DNA of 64,000 nt from Dolichospermum flos-aquae CCAP 1403/13F (GCF_012516395.1 NZ_CP051206.1:3020501-3084500); one strand, 5' to 3'; positions 16,961-27,267 are shown, numbered from the stretch's first letter. Program-made: numbers and translations. The notes: generated from the sequence alone by a model not told the origin.

Positions 16961-19900
16961 TTATCCATAAACTCTATCTTTTAAGATTTCAACATAATTT
17001 TGCAGCATTAATTGAATATCTTTGTAACTAAAATATGTCTGATCGTATTCTACATGAATGCTGACATTTCCTGATAATGATTCCATGGAAATAGCATAAT
17101 TTAAAGGAAAGTTAAACTTGTCATAAATCATTTTTCTCTGTACCTTTAAGCTAGTATGCTTGTCCACAGTTTTGGTATTATGGAAATTTACAAAATTAAA
17201 CGTAGCCAAAAATAATTCCGTTGTTTTTTGATCTGACAAAATTTCCAGCAGTGGATATCTCACAAAAGGTTCGATATCAATTAGGGTTTGCTGGACATTT
17301 TTAATTTGCACACTTTTATCTTCTGTAATTGTTTGACAAAATGGCACAATATTCCAGAATAAACCCAAAGCTCCGAAGGGATCAGATAATCTTTCTATCC
17401 TACCATTAGAAATAACTCCTACAGAAACCTGATTTTCTTTCATGACAATACTAATGAGATCCAGGTATGTACTCAAGAAAATTGCTTTTGGTGAAACTTT
17501 TAATTTTCGACAACATTCACGTAAATCAAGAATTATTTCTGCGTTAAAGTTGTCTTCTATGGCTTTCTGGCTATCGGAAGCAGACTTTACTTGAAATACG
17601 GTTGTCTTTAACGGCTGCAATGGTTTATATTTGTAATTTTGTAAATGAAGTTTCCAGAAATTTGATGCTTCTGTTGAGCTAATGATTTCTTTCTCTAAAG
17701 CGACAAATTCCTGATGCACATTATTTGCAGGAATCACGGTTATTTCTTCTCCTTGCTTGAGAGCAGAATATAATTCCTCTAGTTGATTTACAAATTCAAT
17801 ACCACTCCAACCATCTGTAATTGCATGGTGCATTGACATAAAGAACTCAAATCTATTTTCAGCTTTGCGAACAAGCCATAATCTAAAAAGTGCTTCATTG
17901 CAATTCTCAACGTTGAATAAATTTTGCCTATCTTGCTTTATGATTGCATTAATGTAATTTTCCTGTTCGTCTGATTTGATGTGACTAATATCTTCTTCAT
18001 TGATGGAAAATTTCAGATTTTTTCTAACCACTTGACATACTGGTTTTCCGTTCTGAAAAATAAACACCGTTCTCAGAGTTGGATGTTTTTCTACTAGAAT
18101 TTGTAGAGCTTTCTTGAAGACACTTATAGAAAGATTTTCATCATATATATCTAATAATTCCTGTCCATGATAAACCCCCATTTTTTGATGATCATTCGCG
18201 TAATGATGCAACATAAACTCCTGCATTTTGGCCAGAGGATATGCGAATTGTGTATCATCAGGTAATAACTCAGAGATATCTTGAGTCAGTTCTAATAAAT
18301 GTAGGGGGACAGGAACATTATTTTCCTGATGCTGATAATTATTTATTGGTTGAGAAAAGCCGTAAATTTCCTGGTTTGCAGATACATCAATAGATAAACA
18401 ATGAGTAATTAGAAACCGCAAATTTGCTGCAAAATCTTCAGCGAGATTTTCAATAGTGTCTCGGTGGTGAAAATTTTCGCTGTAAGTCCAATCTAGTTTC
18501 AACTGACCATCTACTACGAGTCCATTAATATCTAGTAAATGACTGCAATTCTCTTGCTGGCAATGTTCCGCTCCCACTGATTCAGAAGCTAGTTTAAAGA
18601 AGGAATTTTCTTGTCTTCCCCAATCGAATTGTCCCAAATAATTGAAACTAACTTCAGCTTTTGGCATTGTTGAAAGTTGAGAGATAATATCTTTATCCCC
18701 ACTCAAATAGCGCAGCAAACCGTAGCCAATACCTCGGTTGGGAACAGCACGCAGTTGTTCTTTGATCGACTTAATCCCATCTCCCAGATTATCTGTTGCT
18801 TTTAACTCTAAAAGTACGGGAAAGATGGTCGTAAACCAACCGACTGTCCTCGATAAGTCTACATCTTCAAAAATATCTTCTCGTCCATGACCTTCAAGAT
18901 CAAGTAACACAGAATTACTACCAATCCAACTACCTAAAGTCTGCAATAAAGCAGTTAGCAAGATATCATTAATCTGGGTTTTATAAGCTTTAGGAACTTC
19001 CTGCAATAAAGCGCGGGTTTCCTCAGGTGAGAGTGAGACTGATATGATCTGATTGAATGCTACAGTATTAGCACCCAAGGCATGATCAACTGGTATACGG
19101 GTTATCTGTGTACGTGAAATACCTTGCCAATTAGTTAGTTTTTGCTTGGCAATATCAGACTGTGCGTAAGAATTTAGTTTCTCAGCCCAATATTTAAAAG
19201 AGGTCGTTTTAGGACGAAACTGAATTTTTTCACCGCGACTAATCTGTTGGTAAGCTGTTTCTAAGTCTTCTAACAAAATTCGCCAAGAAACGCCGTCTAC
19301 TGCTAGGTGATGAATAATTATTAATAATCGGCTGGATTTGTTAGTACCTAGACCAAAAAACGCTACTTGCACTATTGGACCAGAAGCAATATTCAAGCTA
19401 GTTTGCAGGGAATTAGCAGTGGCTTCAATAGCTGCTTTTTGTTCCCTATCTGGGATGTCCGATAAATCTACATAAGAAAAAGGAATAGTATCATCAGAGG
19501 TAATATTAATCTGTTCCCCATCGGCAGGACAACGTAAGCGCAGAGTATCATGATGTAATAATAATTTTCGCATCACTTCTGGGAATAAAGTCCAGTCAAC
19601 TACCCCAGATAATTCCAGCAGCAATGACTGATTAAAGTGGTGAGGTTCTGGGAAATTTTGCTCTTTGAACCAGTGTTGAATAGGTGTCAGCGGTAATAAT
19701 CCTGTTACCAAACCTTGTTCTGCTTTCACCGTCTGAGAGATGTTAGTTACTGCCGCCAATTCAGCAATCGTCTGGTTTTGAAATATCTGTTTAGCCGTTA
19801 ATTGCAATCCAGCTTGTTTAGCTTTAAAAATAATCTGAATACTGAGAATAGAATCTCCACCCAACTCAAAGAAATTGTCATGGATACCAACTTCTTTAAG

Positions 19901-22900
19901 ATGCAGAACTTCACACCATATTTTTGCTAGTATTTCTTCAGACTCCGTGCGCGGTGCTGCTAGATCCGTTTCTATTTTATGGCTTGTTGTATCAGGTTTA
20001 GGTAAACCACGCCGATCTACCTTACCATTAGGGGTAAGAGGCAGAGCATCCAAAACCACAAAAGCAGAAGGTATCATGTAATCTGGTAACTTTTGTTTCA
20101 GGAAAGAACGCAATTGCGACTGGGGTAAAGACGTTTCATTCAACGTCCCTACTATGTATGCAACTAAGCGTTTAGAACCTGGAATATGATCAGAATCAAT
20201 CACTACCGCTTCTGATATTTGGGGGTGTGTAATCAGTAAAGTTTCAATTTCCCCCAGTTCAATGCGAAAACCGCGTATTTTCACCTGATTATCAATGCGA
20301 CCCAAAAACTCAATATTCCCGTCGGGTAAATAACGAGCTAAATCCCCTGTTTTGTAAATACGTTCTAATGGATTAAAAGGATGAGGAATAAATTTTGCAT
20401 CTGTTAAATCTGGACGGTGGAGATAACCTCTAGCTAAACCCATACCACCAATATGCAACTCCCCTGGTACACCCATAGGAACTGGTTGTAAATAGCTATC
20501 AAGAATATAAATCTGCACATTATCAAAAGCATTGCCAATTACTTGTTTTGGCTGTGTATCCTCTGTTGCTAACTTTGATAAGTCGTATACTGTTGACAAT
20601 ACCGTTGCTTCTGTTGGTCCGTAGCCGTTCATTAATAGCGGTGGTGCTTTTAAATTCTGAATACTTGACCTCTCCTCCATGCACTTTTGCCACAACTTTA
20701 ATTTTTCTGGTAGCCATTGTTCTCCCCCAGTTGATAACAATCTTACTGATGGTGGTAGGGTTTCATTGGTTGTTGCTAATTCAGCCGTTAACTGCTGCCA
20801 GTAGGCTGTTCCCACCATTAATACTGTTAATTTCCATTCCCAGCACTTCTGTACAAATGTGGAGACAGCACCCAACATTTCGGCAGTCCGTAGCACTAAA
20901 GTTCCACCACATATTAAACAGGGATAGATTTCTTCTGCGGCTGCGTCAAAACTAATAGATGCTGCTTGAAGAACTCTGTCTTTATTGTTCATCCCATACT
21001 TATCTCTTACGGTTTGGGTTAAATTCACTAAAGACCGATGTTCAATCATTACTCCTTTCGGCTTTCCTGTGGAGCCGGAAGTATAAATTACATAGGCTAA
21101 ATTATTGGCTTTAACTTGAGTTTGTGGGTTTTTATCGCTTTGAGTGCTGATTAATTCCCAATTGGTATCTAAACAAATTACTTGTACCGCAGAATCTAGA
21201 GACGTTCCATGGAACGTCTCTACAATAGTTAATAGCACTTTTGCCTGAGAATCATCCAACATATAAGCTAAACGTTCTGCTGGATAAGCTGGATCTAAAG
21301 GAACATAAGCACCACCAGCTTTGAGAATCCCTAATAATCCTACTACCATTAACAGCGATCGCTCTACACATATTCCTACTAAAACTTCTGGATTCACACC
21401 CAGTTTTTGCAGATAATTTGCCAGTTGATTTGCCTGTTGATTTAATTCCTGATAAGTTAGTTTTTCCCCTTCAATCTCTACTGCTACAGCGTCAGGTGTT
21501 TTGATTACCTGTTCTTCAAATAATTGATGGATACATTTATCTAATGGATAATCTTTTTTAGTATTATTCCAATCAACTAATAATTGATATTGCTCAATTT
21601 CTGTTAACAATGGTAATTGGGAAATAGGTTGCTGTGGATTGGCGACAATTCCTGTTACTAAAGTGTGGAAATTTCCTGCCATGCGAGCAATTGTTGAATC
21701 ATCAAACAAGTCGCTATTATATTCCCATTCGGCTATCAATCCAGAAGATGTATTCTCAATTGAGAGAGCTAAATCGAACTTCGCTATTCCCGTTTCCACA
21801 GGAAATGAACTTATACTTAACCCTGGCAAATCTAAACTTGATATAGGAACATTCTGGAGATCAAACATGACCTGAAACAGAGGCAAGTGACTCAAAGAAC
21901 GCTGAGGTTGCAAAGCATCAACCAATTTCTCAAAGGGCAGGTCTTGATGACTGTATGCTTGCAGAGATACTTCCCGCACCCTCATTAGTAACTGCTCAAA
22001 ACTGGGGTTGTCTGACAAATCAGTTCGCAGCACTAAAGTATTCACAAAAAGACCAATTATCCCTTCTATTTCCGGACGATTACGACCAGCAATGGGTGTA
22101 CCAATTACAATATCCTTTTCCCCTGTGTAACGATAAAGCAAGGTAACAAAAGCCGCAAAAAACGTCATAAATGGGGTAACTCCCGCACCCTTGCTAAGTA
22201 GGTTCATGGACTCACCTAGGGACTGAGGAAGTGTAAATTGTTGATGTTTTCCCCGGTTTGTTTGAATAGCAGGTCTGGGTCTATCGGTAGGAAGTTCTAA
22301 TAAGGTGGGAGCGCCTTGAAGTTGTTGCTGCCAATAGGATAGCTGCTCTGTAATTCTCCCTTGTTCCCACCACTGTCGCTGCCAAACGGCAAAGTCTGCA
22401 TACTGTATGGGTAATTCAGGCAGTTCAACAACTTTTTGAGGGGTTTTGTCATTACAGAATGCAGTGTAGAGTGTTGCTAATTCTTGGACAAATACCCCTG
22501 TTGACCAACCATCAAAAATAATGTGGTGTGCTGTGAGGATAAAAACGTACTCTGTTGAGGTAAGCTGTAAGAGAGTGGCACGTATTAAAGGTTCTCTTTC
22601 TAGATCATAGGATCGCACTGCCTCATTTAGAACTAATCGCTGCATTTCCACTTCTCGTTCCTCTGTTGGCAGATACAGCAAATCTACGATTTCTAGTGGC
22701 AAAAAAAGAGTTTCAGCAATAACCTGAATGGGTTGATTTTCTTGTGTGACAAAGTTTGTCCGTAACGCTTCATGTCGACGGATGATTTCGTTCAGGCTCG
22801 ATTGTAGCGCAGTTACATTAAGTTTCCCGCTAAACCGCCAAAGGATAGGGATGTTATAAAACGCACTATTGGGATCTAATTTGTCTAAAAACCACAATCT

Positions 22901-25900
22901 CGCTTGTGCAAAGGAGAGAGGGAGGTTTTCTGTCCTACCAACTGGTTTAATTGCAGTTTGTAGTTCGTAGTTGGGCTTTAGCCCAAACTCGGCAAAACTA
23001 GCTATAGTTGGTGCTGTAAATAAAGTGCGGACGGACAAATCCATCTGCAAGATTTGACGTAGCCGAGATATGATTTGGGTAGCGAGCAGGGAATGACCAC
23101 CGATTTCAAAGAAGTTATCGTGTATACCTATATTTTCTAAATGAAGCACCTCTTCCCAAACAGTAGCAATTGTTCGCTCCACATCCGTTTGGGGTGCAAC
23201 GTAATTTGCTGCTGAGTCAGGTCTATTTTGGTCAGGTTTCGGTAAATTGCGCCGATCTACCTTACCATTCGGAGTTAGAGGTAAAGCATCTAAAACCACA
23301 AAAGCAGAAGGTATCATGTAATCTGGTAACTTCTCTTTCAGGAAAGAGCGCAATTGCGACTGGGGCAAAGAGGTTCCAGAGGAAGTTTCTACGATATATG
23401 CAACCAATCGTTTAGAACCAGGAATATCATCAGAATCAATCACTACCGCTTCTGATATTTGAGGATGTGTAATTAGTAAAGTTTCAATTTCCCCCAGTTC
23501 AATGCGAAAACCGCGTATTTTCACCTGATTGTCAATGCGACCCAGAAACTCAATGTTACCGTTAGGTAAATAGCGAGCTAAGTCTCCTGTTTTGTAAATA
23601 CGTTCTGATTGCTTAAAGGGATGAGCAATAAATTTTGCATCTGTTAGATCTGGATGGTGGAGATAGCCTCTAGCTAAACCCATACCACCAATATGCAATT
23701 CCCCAGGTACACCAATAGGAACGGGCTGGAGGAAGCTATCAAGAATATAAGTCTGGACATTATCAAAAGGAGTGCCAATGATTTGCTGTCCCTGTGTATT
23801 CTCTAGGCGCAACTCCGATAAATTGTATACCGTTGATAATACGGTTGCTTCTGTTGGTCCATAGCCGTTCATTAACATCGGTGGCGCTTTTAAATTCTGA
23901 ACGCGCGATCTATATTCCATGCTCTTTTGCCACAGGTTCAATTTTTCTGGCAGCCATTGTTCTCCACCATTAGCTAACAACCTTACTGATGGTGGTAGGG
24001 TTTCATTGGTTGTTGCTAATTCTGCCGTTAGCTGGTGCCAGTATGCTGTTCCCATCATTAATACTGTTAATTCCCATTCCCAGCACTTCTGGATAAATGT
24101 GGAGACAGTACCCAACATTTCAGCAGTCCGTAGCACTAAGGTTGCACCAGAGACTAGACAGGGATAGATTTCTTCTGCGGCTGCGTCAAAACTGATCGAT
24201 GCAGCTTGCAGAACTCTGTCTCTATTGCTTATCTCATATTTGTCTTTTACCGTTTGGGCAAAGTTCGCTAAAGACCGATGTTCAATCATTACTCCTTTCG
24301 GCTTTCCTGTGGAGCCAGAGGTATAAATTACATAGGCTAAATTATTGGCTTTAACTTGAGTTTGTGGGTTTTTATCGCTTTGAGTGCTGATTAATTCCCA
24401 ATTGGTATCTAAACAGATCACCTCTAAGCCAGTATTCGGTATTGAGTTCACTAACTGCTGTTGAGTTAATAGCACTTTTGCCTGAGAATCATCCAACATA
24501 TAGGCTAAACGTTCTGCTGGATAAGCTGGATCTAAAGGAACATAAGCACCACCAGCTTTAAGAATCCCTAATAATCCTACTACCATTAACAGCGATCGCT
24601 CTACACAAATTCCTACTAAAACCTCTGGATTTACACCCAGTTTTTGCAGATAATTTGCTAGTTGATTTGCCCGTTGATTTAATTCCTGATAAGTTAGTTT
24701 TTCCCCTTCAATCTCTACTGCTACAGCGTCAGGTGTTTTGATTACCTGTTCTTCAAATAATTGATGGATACATTTATCTAATGGATATTCTTTTTTAGTA
24801 TTATTCCAATCAACTAATAATTGATATTGCTCAATTTCTGTTAACAATGGTAATTGGGAAATAGGTTGCTGTGGATTAATTAAAATACTTTCTAGCAAGG
24901 TTTGATAATTTCCTGCTATTCGTTCTACAGTGGAAATATTAAACAGATCAGTATTGTATTGCCAGCAAAAATTAAACTCACCACCAGTTTTAATAATCGC
25001 CAAATCTATATCAAATGCTGATCCTCGTTGATGTCCTTCTATTAAGAATGGCGACATCACTAAAGATGATTTTTGGCTATTATCATACCAGCGATGCTCT
25101 TGCCAAGTTAAAGAAACTTGAAACAGAGGAGAACGACTAGAATCTCTTTCAGGAATAAGCTGTTTTACTAATAGGGGAAAGGGATAATCTTCATGTTTCT
25201 TACCCTCAGAAACTGTGCGACGTATTTGAGCAAGAAAATCTCTGAAGGTGGGATTTTCCCCTAGATTTGCACGTAATACTATGGGGTCTGTAAAGTAGCC
25301 AATAATACTTTCAAATTCCTTTTTACCTGACCGACCTGCAACTGGACAACCTACTAGGATGTCTTCTTGTCCTGATAAGCGGTAAAATAGGATAAAAAAT
25401 GCAGCCAGGAAAATTCTATACAGGCTGGTTTTTTCTAATTCTGACAACTTTCTCAGCCTGGAAAGCAATTCTTCATCTAACTTGATGATGTGTGTGCTAC
25501 CAGAGTAGGTTTGCACATTTGGTCTAAGTTTATCTACGGGCAAGTCTAAGACTGGCAACTCACCTATTAATTGTTTATGCCAGTATGCTGAAAGTTGTTC
25601 ACCTTGAGAACTTGACAACATCTCGGTCTGCCAACTTACATAATCTGTGTATGATAGCTTTGGAAGAGAGAGACTATTATCTGTTTGAGAATTATAAATA
25701 TCTGAATTTTCAATAATTTGTAAGTCAGCTTGAGACGATGTTTTTACTTCTGTAGCATACAGAATTTGCAGTTCATTTAATAATATGTCAAAAGACCACA
25801 TATCTCCAGCAATGTGGTGCATGGCCAGTAATTGGATATGTTCTGCTGATGATCTTGTAAATAGATGTACCCGCAATACTGGACCTGTTTCCAAGTTGTA

Positions 25901-26260
25901 AGGACGCTCGGTTTCTACCAGAATTTTTTTTTCTAAGTAGTCTAATTCCCAAGTAGAAGCATCTGTTATTTTAATATCTATCTCTTGGTATGGGTGAATT
26001 ACTTGAATAGGTTGATCTTCATACTGTGCATAAGTAGTTCGTAGGATAGGATGACGTTCTACAATCTGAAGCCACGCTCTGTGCCATGCCTCCAAATCTA
26101 ACTCTGAGTTTATCCGTACTGTTGTATAGATATTGTATGCGATGCTCTGGGGTGCTATCTGGTCAAGAAACCACATCACTTGTTGACCGTAGGAGAGGGG
26201 AAATGATTTCGTTTCCTCTGTAAGTTGTGGCTGCTTTTCCAAAGAAGAATTGCTTTGCAT
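16961..26260 (-). CDS. Two-module nonribosomal peptide synthetase, C-A-T-C-A-T-E-C
   Basis: The 3099-residue protein has these domains: C1 about 20-460 (HHIAGDM), A1 about 490-1000, T1 around GGHSLL at 1054, C2 about 1110-1550 (HHIIFDG), A2 about 1570-2080, T2 around GGDSILS at 2133, epimerase about 2185-2620 (HHLAVDG) and a terminal C about 2670-3095 (MHHAITDG). By alignment to GrsA the ten-residue codes read D-A-E-M-L-N-G-V-L-K (A1) and D-A-E-M-L-T-G-V-L-K (A2), so both modules probably load the same or very similar residues. The acid at position 239 suits a basic side chain. There is no thioesterase. It is the first gene of the operon and would make an acylated or modified dipeptide with a D residue. 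Confidence 0.95.
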   Translation of the reverse strand: MQSNSSLEKQPQLTEETKSFPLSYGQQVMWFLDQIAPQSIAYNIYTTVRINSELDLEAWHRAWLQIVERHPILRTTYAQYEDQPIQVIHPYQEIDIKITDASTWELDYLEKKILVETERPYNLETGPVLRVHLFTRSSAEHIQLLAMHHIAGDMWSFDILLNELQILYATEVKTSSQADLQIIENSDIYNSQTDNSLSLPKLSYTDYVSWQTEMLSSSQGEQLSAYWHKQLIGELPVLDLPVDKLRPNVQTYSGSTHIIKLDEELLSRLRKLSELEKTSLYRIFLAAFFILFYRLSGQEDILVGCPVAGRSGKKEFESIIGYFTDPIVLRANLGENPTFRDFLAQIRRTVSEGKKHEDYPFPLLVKQLIPERDSSRSPLFQVSLTWQEHRWYDNSQKSSLVMSPFLIEGHQRGSAFDIDLAIIKTGGEFNFCWQYNTDLFNISTVERIAGNYQTLLESILINPQQPISQLPLLTEIEQYQLLVDWNNTKKEYPLDKCIHQLFEEQVIKTPDAVAVEIEGEKLTYQELNQRANQLANYLQKLGVNPEVLVGICVERSLLMVVGLLGILKAGGAYVPLDPAYPAERLAYMLDDSQAKVLLTQQQLVNSIPNTGLEVICLDTNWELISTQSDKNPQTQVKANNLAYVIYTSGSTGKPKGVMIEHRSLANFAQTVKDKYEISNRDRVLQAASISFDAAAEEIYPCLVSGATLVLRTAEMLGTVSTFIQKCWEWELTVLMMGTAYWHQLTAELATTNETLPPSVRLLANGGEQWLPEKLNLWQKSMEYRSRVQNLKAPPMLMNGYGPTEATVLSTVYNLSELRLENTQGQQIIGTPFDNVQTYILDSFLQPVPIGVPGELHIGGMGLARGYLHHPDLTDAKFIAHPFKQSERIYKTGDLARYLPNGNIEFLGRIDNQVKIRGFRIELGEIETLLITHPQISEAVVIDSDDIPGSKRLVAYIVETSSGTSLPQSQLRSFLKEKLPDYMIPSAFVVLDALPLTPNGKVDRRNLPKPDQNRPDSAANYVAPQTDVERTIATVWEEVLHLENIGIHDNFFEIGGHSLLATQIISRLRQILQMDLSVRTLFTAPTIASFAEFGLKPNYELQTAIKPVGRTENLPLSFAQARLWFLDKLDPNSAFYNIPILWRFSGKLNVTALQSSLNEIIRRHEALRTNFVTQENQPIQVIAETLFLPLEIVDLLYLPTEEREVEMQRLVLNEAVRSYDLEREPLIRATLLQLTSTEYVFILTAHHIIFDGWSTGVFVQELATLYTAFCNDKTPQKVVELPELPIQYADFAVWQRQWWEQGRITEQLSYWQQQLQGAPTLLELPTDRPRPAIQTNRGKHQQFTLPQSLGESMNLLSKGAGVTPFMTFFAAFVTLLYRYTGEKDIVIGTPIAGRNRPEIEGIIGLFVNTLVLRTDLSDNPSFEQLLMRVREVSLQAYSHQDLPFEKLVDALQPQRSLSHLPLFQVMFDLQNVPISSLDLPGLSISSFPVETGIAKFDLALSIENTSSGLIAEWEYNSDLFDDSTIARMAGNFHTLVTGIVANPQQPISQLPLLTEIEQYQLLVDWNNTKKDYPLDKCIHQLFEEQVIKTPDAVAVEIEGEKLTYQELNQQANQLANYLQKLGVNPEVLVGICVERSLLMVVGLLGILKAGGAYVPLDPAYPAERLAYMLDDSQAKVLLTIVETFHGTSLDSAVQVICLDTNWELISTQSDKNPQTQVKANNLAYVIYTSGSTGKPKGVMIEHRSLVNLTQTVRDKYGMNNKDRVLQAASISFDAAAEEIYPCLICGGTLVLRTAEMLGAVSTFVQKCWEWKLTVLMVGTAYWQQLTAELATTNETLPPSVRLLSTGGEQWLPEKLKLWQKCMEERSSIQNLKAPPLLMNGYGPTEATVLSTVYDLSKLATEDTQPKQVIGNAFDNVQIYILDSYLQPVPMGVPGELHIGGMGLARGYLHRPDLTDAKFIPHPFNPLERIYKTGDLARYLPDGNIEFLGRIDNQVKIRGFRIELGEIETLLITHPQISEAVVIDSDHIPGSKRLVAYIVGTLNETSLPQSQLRSFLKQKLPDYMIPSAFVVLDALPLTPNGKVDRRGLPKPDTTSHKIETDLAAPRTESEEILAKIWCEVLHLKEVGIHDNFFELGGDSILSIQIIFKAKQAGLQLTAKQIFQNQTIAELAAVTNISQTVKAEQGLVTGLLPLTPIQHWFKEQNFPEPHHFNQSLLLELSGVVDWTLFPEVMRKLLLHHDTLRLRCPADGEQINITSDDTIPFSYVDLSDIPDREQKAAIEATANSLQTSLNIASGPIVQVAFFGLGTNKSSRLLIIIHHLAVDGVSWRILLEDLETAYQQISRGEKIQFRPKTTSFKYWAEKLNSYAQSDIAKQKLTNWQGISRTQITRIPVDHALGANTVAFNQIISVSLSPEETRALLQEVPKAYKTQINDILLTALLQTLGSWIGSNSVLLDLEGHGREDIFEDVDLSRTVGWFTTIFPVLLELKATDNLGDGIKSIKEQLRAVPNRGIGYGLLRYLSGDKDIISQLSTMPKAEVSFNYLGQFDWGRQENSFFKLASESVGAEHCQQENCSHLLDINGLVVDGQLKLDWTYSENFHHRDTIENLAEDFAANLRFLITHCLSIDVSANQEIYGFSQPINNYQHQENNVPVPLHLLELTQDISELLPDDTQFAYPLAKMQEFMLHHYANDHQKMGVYHGQELLDIYDENLSISVFKKALQILVEKHPTLRTVFIFQNGKPVCQVVRKNLKFSINEEDISHIKSDEQENYINAIIKQDRQNLFNVENCNEALFRLWLVRKAENRFEFFMSMHHAITDGWSGIEFVNQLEELYSALKQGEEITVIPANNVHQEFVALEKEIISSTEASNFWKLHLQNYKYKPLQPLKTTVFQVKSASDSQKAIEDNFNAEIILDLRECCRKLKVSPKAIFLSTYLDLISIVMKENQVSVGVISNGRIERLSDPFGALGLFWNIVPFCQTITEDKSVQIKNVQQTLIDIEPFVRYPLLEILSDQKTTELFLATFNFVNFHNTKTVDKHTSLKVQRKMIYDKFNFPLNYAISMESLSGNVSIHVEYDQTYFSYKDIQLMLQNYVEILKDRVYG
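21198..21221. repeat. 24-nt perfect palindrome inserted in frame in the second adenylation domain
   Basis: The stretch AGAGACGTTCC followed by its exact reverse complement is a 24-nt palindrome. Module 1 has no such palindrome at the equivalent place: there the protein reads TQQQLVNSIPNTGLE, while module 2 reads TIVETFHGTSLDSAVQ. Length and frame leave the enzyme open. The loop lies between the early A-domain core motifs and the P-loop YTSGSTGKPKG. Confidence 0.8.
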
Positions 26261-26590
26261 TGCTAATTTATAACTTTGTTATCTGTGAGTTTAATTGTAG
26301 TCGTTAGGGGCGTACAGAAAATAGCACAACCATAATAACAGAAATTCGTACTATGATTCTTCGATTTCTAAGAGGATGTTTGAAAAGTTTTAGGTTGTGA
26401 TTTTAGGCACTTACAGATCCCCCCTAACCCCCCTTGTTAAGGGGGGAACTAGAGTCAAAGTCCCCCTTTTTAAGGGGGATTTAGGGGGATCTAAAAATAT
26501 TTGATACACCATGAGGGACTTTTCAAACACCCTCTAACGGGTAAATGGGTATCCTGGTATCTACGTTCCCTGTTCCCTTTGAATGTACAT
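26261..26590. promoter_or_regulatory. Upstream region of the biosynthetic operon
   Basis: This 330-bp gap separates the NRPS start from the DUF3318 gene. The promoter of the operon must lie here, because the eight genes behind it are tightly spaced. More than half of the gap is MITE copy B (26369-26538), leaving about 110 bp directly before the NRPS. I could not identify a convincing -10/-35 pair or regulator site by eye. Confidence 0.5.
26369..26538. repeat. MITE family 1, copy B
   Basis: Terminal inverted repeats AGAGGATGTTTGAAAAGT and ACTTTTCAAACACCCTCT flank a core with CCCCCCTAACCCCCC and GGGGGATTTAGGGGG palindromes, and TA lies next to the ends. It has no coding capacity. It is inserted between the NRPS operon promoter region and the convergent end of the DUF3318 gene. 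Confidence 0.85.
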
Positions 26591-27202
26591 CTATTGATAA
26601 TTTTTAGGAATACCAACTTGTGATAAACCAGCAATTACTTTCAAGTTTTGACAACGAATTAATTCACTAAAATTTAAACCAGAACGCCCTTCTATTGTTC
26701 CTACTACTTCAATAGCTGTTAACAAATGTTGGGCGGCTTCAGTTTCTGAATAACCTCGTCTTTGGGCGATTCTAATAGCGACTGTATCAGCAGTTAATTC
26801 TGACTCCTGGGATTTATTCGTGCGCCAAATCCGGATAGCCGCTACAGCACTTAATCCCCCGGCTATTACCACACCTACCACATCCGCCTGGACTGCCTCC
26901 AGTATTCCGCCTACAAGCCCTGCTAACACCACACCTTGATAAATATTAGGTTGTAACCATTTCACCCCTATTAACCAGCTTACCTTCTGTAATAGGAGTA
27001 AATCTCGTTGGGGTTTTGTCAACCGTCTCCATAAGTCGAAATTAATATATATTGGTCTTGCTTGACTCAATGGCAGGGGAAAAGCCGCATCTATTACCTG
27101 TTTTCGTTCTGGTTTACTGACGATTTTAGTCATCATCCGCCCAGAAGCAGGCATGACATCCAACAACCGACGAATTTCAATATTTGGTTCCATAATATCC
27201 AT
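26591..27202 (-). CDS. DUF3318 family membrane-associated protein
   Basis: The 203-residue protein has the cyanobacterial DUF3318 layout: an N-terminal segment EIRRLLDVMPASGRM, the FDLWRRLTKPQRDLLLL core, two hydrophobic stretches at about 98-135 (GVVLAGLVGGILEA and VVIAGGLSAVAAI) and a C-terminal helical segment. It is probably an inner or thylakoid membrane protein. The function is unknown. The downstream start MEPNIEIRRLL (base 27193) is an equally good choice. Confidence 0.75.
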   Translation of the reverse strand: MDIMEPNIEIRRLLDVMPASGRMMTKIVSKPERKQVIDAAFPLPLSQARPIYINFDLWRRLTKPQRDLLLLQKVSWLIGVKWLQPNIYQGVVLAGLVGGILEAVQADVVGVVIAGGLSAVAAIRIWRTNKSQESELTADTVAIRIAQRRGYSETEAAQHLLTAIEVVGTIEGRSGLNFSELIRCQNLKVIAGLSQVGIPKNYQ

Positions 27203-27267
27203 TGTTAGTCATAATTATGTATATTCAATGACTACTAAGATTACACTCTATTACAGTTTATATTTAT

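Noticed and set aside
9506-26260. Aeruginosin or spumigin cluster
   Set aside because: The BacA/BacB-like pair is shared, but there is no proline-like Choi pathway reductase set, no agmatine-type genes and two identical A domains. An aminodeoxychorismate synthase and mutase are present instead.
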